Source: JAVKNF01 sp031537795
GTDB lineage: Bacteria > Pseudomonadota > Alphaproteobacteria > Rickettsiales > Deianiraeaceae
Length of the DNA stretch: 21,465 nt
Direction: 5' to 3'
Assembly (NCBI GenBank): GCA_031537795.1
Contig: JAVKNF010000029.1
Span: 1 to 21,465, forward strand
Below are positions 16,804 to 21,465 of the stretch, one piece after another. Numbering within the stretch: position 1 is the stretch's first letter; the number at the start of each line of letters is the position of its first letter. A program made the translations under genes and the position numbers. A model generated the notes under the pieces. It was not told the origin of the DNA. It saw only the letters and a list, made by a program, of their open reading frames with translations, and searched no databases.

Positions 16804-16831
16804 TTTATTTATATATTTTTATAGTTATAAT
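16804..16831 (+). promoter_or_regulatory. Candidate promoter for the coiled-coil gene
   Basis: A perfect TATAAT (16826-16831) lies nine bases before the ATG at 16841, with the weak -35 TTTATT at 16804-16809 (spacer 16). If used, the mRNA would be almost leaderless. The word TATAGTTAT occurs twice nearby. The surrounding DNA is extremely AT-rich, so chance matches are likely. Confidence 0.3.
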
Positions 16832-16840
16832 TTTATAGTT

Positions 16841-17803
16841 ATGGAGAATCAAGATAAATCTTTAGATATACAGAATACAGAGAAAATTTTAGATAATGAA
16901 ATAGAAAAACAACAAGATAAATTCTTAAGACAGAAAAAAAATTTAGAGACAATTTTCAAAAAAAAAGATAAAGAAATTGAGGATTTTAATAAAAAAATTG
17001 ATGATCGTGATAAAGAAACAAATAATAATAAAGAAAATAGAGAAGAATTACAGAATCAAAAAATAGAAAATCAAAAAAAAATTAATATATCAAAAATTGA
17101 AGATGAGAGAAATGCATTACTTGAAAAAAGCTCCAGAATAAACGAAAAAGATATCAATAATGCTGCAAAAAAGGAAGATGGAGAGCTCGAGAAAAAAATA
17201 GGAGATAAGAATGAAAAATCAGCAAATCAAAGTAAAAGTGAGATAGGAAAATTACAAAAGAAAGCAGAAAATGAAAGAGATGAGAGAGAGAAATTATTTA
17301 TCGCGGCAGAGATATCAAGACTTCAGAGAAGCAAAGAATATCAAAAAAAATTAATAGAAAATCAAAGAGAGTTTAATTTAAGAATGAATCAGACTTTAAT
17401 GCAAAACATAAATAATAAAGACTTAAAAGAAGCCACTAAACAAGATACAAAATCTTTAGAAGAAAGACAAATAGACATAGAAAATGGAACTAGAGATCAG
17501 AACGGCAAAATAATAGAAGGACTTCAACATATAGAAATAAACGACAAAAAACTAGAAGAAAAAAGAAAAGAAATGGAAGAAAACGCCTCTTTAATGAAAT
17601 CTGAAAAATTAAATCTTGAATCTAAAGCTAGAAATCTAAATAAAATAATAAATAATACCAATCTATTCCCATATATGTTAAAACAAGAAAAAGAAGAAAT
17701 GAATAAGAATAGATCAACAAAACCTACAAGTAATCTAGAAAATCTAAAATATATGGAAAAATCCCAAAATAATAGGAAAAATAAAGATTCTATCGAGTTC
17801 TAA
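16841..17803 (+). CDS. Hypothetical Lys/Glu-rich coiled-coil protein
   Basis: The protein has 320 residues and was not recognised. It has no signal peptide or membrane segment. Nearly the whole length is charged and helical, with Lys, Glu, Asn and Gln dominating and heptad-like spacing of Ile/Leu, for example around residues 20-60, 100-190 and 225-270. This suggests long coiled coils. The last 40 residues are polar and likely disordered. Such proteins in intracellular bacteria may be structural or secreted effectors, but nothing in the sequence decides this. It is divergent from the membrane protein and followed 58 bases later by fzlA. No Shine-Dalgarno is visible. Confidence 0.6.
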   Translation: MENQDKSLDIQNTEKILDNEIEKQQDKFLRQKKNLETIFKKKDKEIEDFNKKIDDRDKETNNNKENREELQNQKIENQKKINISKIEDERNALLEKSSRINEKDINNAAKKEDGELEKKIGDKNEKSANQSKSEIGKLQKKAENERDEREKLFIAAEISRLQRSKEYQKKLIENQREFNLRMNQTLMQNINNKDLKEATKQDTKSLEERQIDIENGTRDQNGKIIEGLQHIEINDKKLEEKRKEMEENASLMKSEKLNLESKARNLNKIINNTNLFPYMLKQEKEEMNKNRSTKPTSNLENLKYMEKSQNNRKNKDSIEF

Positions 17804-17861
17804 AAGTATTGTTTTCTATAAACATTTGATTTTAATATATTTTAAAATAAAAATACAAAAG

Positions 17862-18587
17862 ATGTTTAAAATAGATAAAATTAATCTGTATCATTTTCCA
17901 ATCTGCCCTTTTTGCAAAAGTATAAGATTAATTATGAATGAATTCAATGTAGAGTATACATCGCAAATAGAAAACTTCTGGCTAGAAAGAGATAAGTTTA
18001 TTTCAATTAATGAAAGTAAAAAAGTTCCATTTCTGTTAATTAAATATTACAATACAGAAATTGATCTTGCAAAACAAAAACATAATATTATTTCAATTTT
18101 TGGTACAGAATGCATTATTAGCTTTATAATAGAAAATTATAAAACAGATAATTTAATTTATAAAACCGAATTCAAGTTAAATATCAAAAGAAATAAAATC
18201 TTGTGGTTTATTTTTAATATTTTTTATAAAAATTCTATAGAAATAATATTGGAAGAAAGAATTTATAAATATTATAGAAATATAAAAGAAGTAAATTTTA
18301 TTAAATTACAAGAAGCAAGATTAAATTTACAAAAAGATCTAAAATATTTTGATAATATATTACTTGAGGAAAATGCTTTAATATCCGAAGAGAAAGATAT
18401 TGCTGATTTAGTTCTTGGCGCTTTTATTTCTTCTTTAGATTATCTCGATGAAATCAATTGGGATAAATATTTAAACTTAAAAAATTGGTATTATGCAATA
18501 AAATCAAGGCCATCTTTCAGGAATATATTAATAGATGTAATTGAGGCTCAAAAACCTTCTAAAAATTACAATATTTTAGATTTCTAA
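17862..18587 (+). CDS. fzlA: GST-fold cell-division protein FzlA
   Basis: FzlA is an alphaproteobacterial glutathione S-transferase-like protein that binds FtsZ filaments and promotes constriction. The N-terminal thioredoxin fold opens with INLYHFPICPFCKSIRL (CPFC at residues 15-18), with KVPFLLI near 45-51 as the cis-Pro region. The all-helical half contains ADLVLGAFISSLDYLDEINWDKY and WYYAIKSRPSFRNIL, both close to family landmarks. The end KNYNILDF matches the conserved YxxLDF tail of FzlA. An in-frame TTG at 17826 would add 12 residues unlike the family, so ATG 17862 (241 residues) is chosen. The 3' end overlaps rsmE by 12 bases, convergently. Confidence 0.82.
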   Translation: MFKIDKINLYHFPICPFCKSIRLIMNEFNVEYTSQIENFWLERDKFISINESKKVPFLLIKYYNTEIDLAKQKHNIISIFGTECIISFIIENYKTDNLIYKTEFKLNIKRNKILWFIFNIFYKNSIEIILEERIYKYYRNIKEVNFIKLQEARLNLQKDLKYFDNILLEENALISEEKDIADLVLGAFISSLDYLDEINWDKYLNLKNWYYAIKSRPSFRNILIDVIEAQKPSKNYNILDF

Positions 18588-19295
18588 TAAAATTAATGCT
18601 TTAATAATCAAAGCGATAGAAGCTGTCTCGGTTCTCATTATTCTATTCCCTATCTTTATTGGAACACTATTAAATTGATTTTTTAGAAGGTTTATTTCCT
18701 CTTTATGGAATCCTCCTTCTGGCCCACAAATTGTGCAAATTTTCATAAATCTAATATCCGTGCTTTTCGAAAAATCTTCTTGAAATTCAGAGCAAGCACC
18801 GTAGAGAATTGAATAATCCTCTATCATTTTTAAAGCTTCTGTTAAATTTTTCACGATATCTACCTCTGGCATTTTATTTCCTCTACTCTGCTCTAAAGCT
18901 TCTATAATATTTGCATTAATTCTATCTAAATTTATTTCATTTACAGAGGAATTCTTCATTTTACAAAAAATAATTCTATGAATTCCAATTTCAACTATTT
19001 GTTTAGTTAATTTTATTATTTTATCTGGTTTTATAAAAGGAACAATTATGGCTAGATTTTTTAATTCTGTATTAAAATTTTTATCTATTGTATGTGAAAA
19101 ATTTAATACAATCTCTTTATTTGAAATAGAATCAACTATAAATTTCTTTTCAGAATTCTCATTAAAAATATTCAAATTATCTTTTGGTTTCAATCTCAGG
19201 ACATTAACCAAGTAATTGTAATGAGAATGCTTCTTATTAAAATTTAGAACATCAGAAGAATTATTTAATTCTCGATAAAATACCCTAATTAACAC
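18576..19295 (-). CDS. rsmE: 16S rRNA (uracil-1498-N3)-methyltransferase RsmE
   Basis: RsmE methylates U1498 in the decoding region of 16S rRNA. The N-terminal PUA-like part has HYNYLVNVLRLKPKD, and the SPOUT domain shows EALEQSRGNKMP (family EQSGR..xP), GPEGGF (191-196) and RIMRTETA (218-225), which forms the knot. In the EQS motif the usual Gly-Arg order appears as Arg-Gly. The length of 239 residues is normal. The start is GTG at 19293-19295, lying inside the end of rpmB (11-base overlap), so translation is probably coupled. Confidence 0.92.
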   Translation of the reverse strand: MLIRVFYRELNNSSDVLNFNKKHSHYNYLVNVLRLKPKDNLNIFNENSEKKFIVDSISNKEIVLNFSHTIDKNFNTELKNLAIIVPFIKPDKIIKLTKQIVEIGIHRIIFCKMKNSSVNEINLDRINANIIEALEQSRGNKMPEVDIVKNLTEALKMIEDYSILYGACSEFQEDFSKSTDIRFMKICTICGPEGGFHKEEINLLKNQFNSVPIKIGNRIMRTETASIALIIKALILLEI

Positions 19296-19683
19296 TAATT
19301 GAAATTTCTTTGATTTTTTTTAATCTTAATCTTTCTGAAATGTTAGGTTTATTTCTTTTAGCTGGTTGAAATCTAGGTAATTCAGATAATAGGTTTTTCT
19401 TTTTCATTACTGATATAATTAATTTCTTTAATTTCAAAGCTTCTGAAGTTAAATTTCTCGGTTTTGCTCGAAGTAAAAAATTATCTATATTACCGTATTT
19501 CATTACTGTTTTTATAGTTCTAGTTGTTAATTTCAGAAATATATCACGATTGAGAACATTGCTATGTAGACTTGTCTCCTGTAGATTGACATGGAACATT
19601 CTTTTAGTTTTGATATTAGAATGGGAAACCATATTTCCAACTCTAGATTTTTTATTAATAATTAAATCGCAAGCGTTTGACAT
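19285..19683 (-). CDS. rpmB: 50S ribosomal protein L28 with C-terminal extension
   Basis: L28 is a large-subunit ribosomal protein. Its landmarks are the opening MSNACDLI (family MSR.C.LTGK), GNMVSHSNIKTKRMFHVNLQ (family GN.VSHANNKTKR.F.PNL), and a core ending near residue 95. Residues 96-132 form a basic extension (KRNKPNISERLRLKKIKE). The reading frame is open eight codons further upstream, but ATG 19681-19683 gives the family N-terminus and is chosen. It overlaps rsmE by 11 bases. No Shine-Dalgarno is seen. Confidence 0.9.
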   Translation of the reverse strand: MSNACDLIINKKSRVGNMVSHSNIKTKRMFHVNLQETSLHSNVLNRDIFLKLTTRTIKTVMKYGNIDNFLLRAKPRNLTSEALKLKKLIISVMKKKNLLSELPRFQPAKRNKPNISERLRLKKIKEISISVN

Positions 19684-19786
19684 AATATATACACAAAATC
19701 TCAACAAGTTTTTTTAATTTGCAAGTTTATTCTTAATAATTTCATATCTTTTATTAAAAAACTTTAATTTTATTTTTTACATTAAA

Positions 19787-19792
19787 TACTAT
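19787..19792 (+). promoter_or_regulatory. Candidate -10 box for tRNA-Arg
   Basis: TACTAT lies six bases before the tRNA 5' end, so transcription could start at or very near G19799. No good -35 was found at 16-18 bases; the closest words are CTTTAA and TTAATT. This is a positional inference only. Confidence 0.3.
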
Positions 19793-19798
19793 TTTTAT

Positions 19799-19875
19799 GC
19801 ACCTATAGCTCAATTGGATAGAGTATCTGACTACGAATCAGAGGGTTGTGGGTTCGATTCCTGCTAGGTGCACCA
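19799..19875 (+). tRNA. tRNA-Arg (anticodon ACG)
   Basis: The acceptor stem GCACCTA (19799-19805) pairs exactly with TAGGTGC (19865-19871), followed by discriminator A and an encoded CCA (19873-19875). The D arm includes AGCTCAATTGGATAGAGT. The anticodon stem TCTGA/TCAGA encloses the loop CTACGAA, with ACG at 19833-19835. The T loop is GGTTCGATTCC. ACG, once deaminated to ICG, reads CGU, CGC and CGA Arg codons. No repeat of the tRNA 3' end, as an integration site would leave, was found downstream. Confidence 0.97.
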
Positions 19876-19915
19876 GTGTTTATAAGGAGTTTGAAGTTAT
19901 TAATAATTTTAATAA

Positions 19916-20011
19916 AAATCTTGATTCCGCTGTGGTTCCGCTTTACAGATTAAAAATCATTAATCTGAAGTCTTTAAATAAATATTAAAATACTTCAATA
20001 CATCAAGATTT
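19916..20011. other. Branched inverted-repeat element, possible structured RNA
   Basis: A perfect 10-bp outer stem (19916-19925, AAATCTTGAT, with 20002-20011) encloses two hairpins. The first is a perfect 8-bp stem, 19946-19953 with 19960-19967 (loop of six). The second pairs 19968-19971 with 19992-19995, extended by 19973-19977 with 19985-19989 around a 7-base loop. A short direct repeat TTCCGCT occurs at 19925-19931 and 19936-19942. The arrangement resembles a multibranch RNA fold, but no known family was recognised, and it could be chance in AT-rich DNA or a remnant. Confidence 0.35.
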
Positions 20012-20046
20012 CTTTATGCTTTTTAGAGCGTTTTTAAAAATTGTCA

Positions 20047-20062
20047 TTTTAATATATTAAAA
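20047..20062. repeat. 16-bp perfect AT-only palindrome
   Basis: TTTTAATATATTAAAA reads the same on both strands. It could be a protein site or a hairpin, but AT-only palindromes of this size are not rare in DNA this AT-rich. Confidence 0.4.
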
Positions 20063-20662
20063 CAACATTCAAGATTGGTGAAATTAGTTGTCAAATTAGA
20101 GTGTAAATTTTATCATTTTTAAATAAGATTAGTCTTGAAAGTGTATAAAAATATCTCAAGCAAATCTAAAAATAAGAATACACACGCAAAATAGGGCTTG
20201 ATATGAATCAGTATATTTTCTATTAATATGTGGTGGCAGATGGTATGTATGGTATCTAAAGTGCCTTTATAAATTTTGGCATTACACGGGGAATTGTTTT
20301 ATTTTTTCTTCTTTCTGCCATTTAAAATCTTTTATTATCGTATCAAAGTTTTCAAACAATTGATTTATATCAACTTTCAAGAAAGCAACAAGTCTACAAA
20401 TTCTTATCAACAATCGATTTCTCTTGCCTCGTTCTAACAATCAATAGTTCTTCTGCTTGCGAGTAAATTTCACTTGACAGTAGGCTGTTTTCCTACGATA
20501 AATTACTTAATTAATTTTATTTTTCTAAATATCTGGTATGTTTTGTTTTAATTGAGAGTTTTTTTGAAATTCTAATAAGTTCTTAAGCATAGCTTTGTCT
20601 TTATATTTATTAATATTAATATAAATTTATTCTCGTAGATTGATTTATTCTCTAAAAATAGA

Positions 20663-20692
20663 TTGACATTTAAACTTTTTAATTAGAGATTT
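20663..20692 (+). promoter_or_regulatory. Candidate promoter for rplY-yajC
   Basis: A perfect -35 TTGACA (20663-20668) lies 41 bases before the rplY ATG. The best -10 words at 17-18 bases (GAGATT, AGATTT, ending at 20691-20692) match poorly. The -35 and its position make a promoter plausible. Confidence 0.35.
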
Positions 20693-20709
20693 ATCTTAAT
20701 ATTTATATT

Positions 20710-21381
20710 ATGTCGATGAAATTTTTTGCAGAGTTAACTGTTCATATCAGAAATATAGAAACTCAAAGTTCTTTAAATAAATTAAGATATTCTGGTTTAA
20801 TTCCTGGAATTATATACAATTTAGAGAGAAAAAAAACTCTTGCTGTCTCTTTAGATCATCATTCTTTAGAAGTTATTTTTAATAAAGATCCTTCAGCTTT
20901 AACTAGAATTTATCAGTTAAATCTAGAAAAAAAACATCATCAAGTTCTTATAAAAGAAGTTCAATTTAATACCTTAAACGATAAAATAGAACATATTGAT
21001 TTTATGATAATAAATAAAGACTCAATTGTAGAGCTTGAAATACCTGTAAGAATTATAAATAAAGCGGATTGCCCTGGTGTTAAAAAAGGAGGAGATGTGT
21101 TTGTTTCTTATTATAGTCTGAAATTAAAAGGCCCAGCGATAAATATACCCGAAGCTATTGATATAGATGTTTCAGGAAAGGAAATTGGGCATAGATTCTA
21201 TTCTCAAGATATAGAATTACCAAAAGGTTTTCATTTCTTACATAATATAATGATTGCAAAGGTTTCAGGAAAAAGAGTTCAAGTTGCTACTGCGACTAAT
21301 GTAGACACAAATACTCCTGTTACAGCAACAACAACTCCAGTCGCAACAACAAAGCAAGCACCTAAAGTTGCTTCAAAATAA
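20710..21381 (+). CDS. rplY: 50S ribosomal protein L25 (general stress protein CTC type)
   Basis: L25 binds 5S rRNA in the large subunit. Residues 1-95 form the 5S-binding domain, with RNIETQSSLNKLRYSGLIPGIIYN (family SS..LR..G.IPAVIYG) and HIDFM near 96-100. Residues 100-190 form the extra beta domain of CTC-type proteins (GVKKGGDVF, IDVSGKEIG). The last ~30 residues are Thr/Ala/Val-rich, a common kind of tail in this family. The start ATG at 20710 is used; a second ATG two codons on (20716) is equally possible. It is followed six bases later by yajC rather than the frequent pth. No Shine-Dalgarno is visible. Confidence 0.93.
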   Translation: MSMKFFAELTVHIRNIETQSSLNKLRYSGLIPGIIYNLERKKTLAVSLDHHSLEVIFNKDPSALTRIYQLNLEKKHHQVLIKEVQFNTLNDKIEHIDFMIINKDSIVELEIPVRIINKADCPGVKKGGDVFVSYYSLKLKGPAINIPEAIDIDVSGKEIGHRFYSQDIELPKGFHFLHNIMIAKVSGKRVQVATATNVDTNTPVTATTTPVATTKQAPKVASK

Positions 21382-21387
21382 TAGATT

Positions 21388-21465
21388 ATGGACGGAGCTA
21401 GTTTTGTAAATTTCTTTCCTATTATTGGAATTTCATTCATTTTTTATTTTCTGATTATCAGACCT
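21388..21465 (+). CDS. yajC: Preprotein translocase subunit YajC (5' part, cut by window end)
   Basis: The 26 visible codons start with MDGASFVNFFPIIG and continue through a hydrophobic membrane segment to FYFLIIRP, the diagnostic YajC opening (family FYFLLIRPQ.K). YajC is a small inner-membrane accessory of the SecDF translocase. The gene runs off the window. It begins six bases after rplY, probably in the same transcript. Confidence 0.85.
   Translation, partial: MDGASFVNFFPIIGISFIFYFLIIRP

Larger units (their letters stand above)
19876..20709. other. 834-bp gene-free spacer between tRNA-Arg and rplY
   Basis: No convincing ORF exists on either strand. The first 135 bases hold nested hairpins, described separately, and a 16-bp palindrome lies at 20047-20062. 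On the minus strand about 20290-20500 looks like broken coding sequence, with stretches such as EIYSQAEELLIVRTRQEKS and LVAFLKVDINQLFENFD in different frames. These may be remains of a decayed gene of unknown identity. No conserved landmarks of tmRNA, RNase P RNA or SRP RNA were seen. The length is unusual given the tight packing elsewhere. Confidence 0.7.

Noticed and set aside
20290..20440. XRE-type regulator or type I restriction S-subunit fragment on the minus strand
   Set aside because: Only short suggestive stretches in different frames, separated by stops; not enough to name a family.
20200..20500. tmRNA, RNase P RNA or SRP RNA in the spacer
   Set aside because: None of the conserved landmark sequences of these RNAs was seen on either strand.
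19849..20709. Integration att sites using the tRNA-Arg 3' end
   Set aside because: No second copy of the tRNA 3' sequence and no integrase gene were found in the window.

Overview
The window is a very AT-rich bacterial chromosome segment (G+C roughly a quarter to 30% by eye, not counted). Its housekeeping proteins look alphaproteobacterial: an FzlA-type GST-fold division protein ending in the residues LDF, a two-domain L25/CTC protein, an alphaproteobacterial-style L28, MtaB and FtsI. Small gaps, many short gene overlaps, almost no Shine-Dalgarno motifs, few terminators and a decayed accessory island fit a reduced genome, most likely a host-associated member of the Rickettsiales or Holosporales. 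The taxon is an inference from style and cannot be fixed without a search.

Layout. 1-258: an exact 127-bp tandem duplication of the nrdA 3' end, followed by nrdA on the minus strand (131-2035; class I ribonucleotide reductase large subunit without an ATP-cone). 2171-6884: rpsB, tsf and uvrA, tightly packed on the plus strand. 6948-9024: two probable lipoproteins (LPP20-like and SPOR-domain) and nth, the last two overlapping. 9002-11090: a broken type II restriction-modification remnant (5-methylcytosine methyltransferase, HNH endonuclease, small ORF) lying between two perfect 15-bp inverted repeats, one of which forms the end of nth. 11197-16352: ftsI on the minus strand, divergent from the overlapping plus-strand pair mtaB-recG. 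16332-17803: a small membrane protein and a divergent Lys/Glu-rich coiled-coil protein, both unrecognised. 17862-19683: fzlA convergent with rsmE, which is translationally overlapped with rpmB. 19799-19875: tRNA-Arg(ACG). 19876-20709: an 834-bp gene-free spacer with a branched-hairpin-like segment. 20710-21465: rplY and the start of yajC.

How the genes work together. Most genes serve core information processing: ribosome parts and translation (rpsB, tsf, rpmB, rplY, rsmE, mtaB, tRNA-Arg), DNA repair (uvrA, nth, recG) and dNTP supply (nrdA). A cell-envelope and division theme also runs through the window: ftsI, fzlA, a SPOR-domain lipoprotein and yajC.

The strongest accessory signal is the restriction-modification remnant. 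Both its enzyme genes carry independent lesions: 5' truncation plus a -1 frameshift in the methyltransferase, and a nonsense codon plus a -1 frameshift in the endonuclease. I did not find a convincing new functional system. The least explained items are the inverted-repeat-bounded island, the structured spacer after the tRNA, and the membrane/coiled-coil gene pair.
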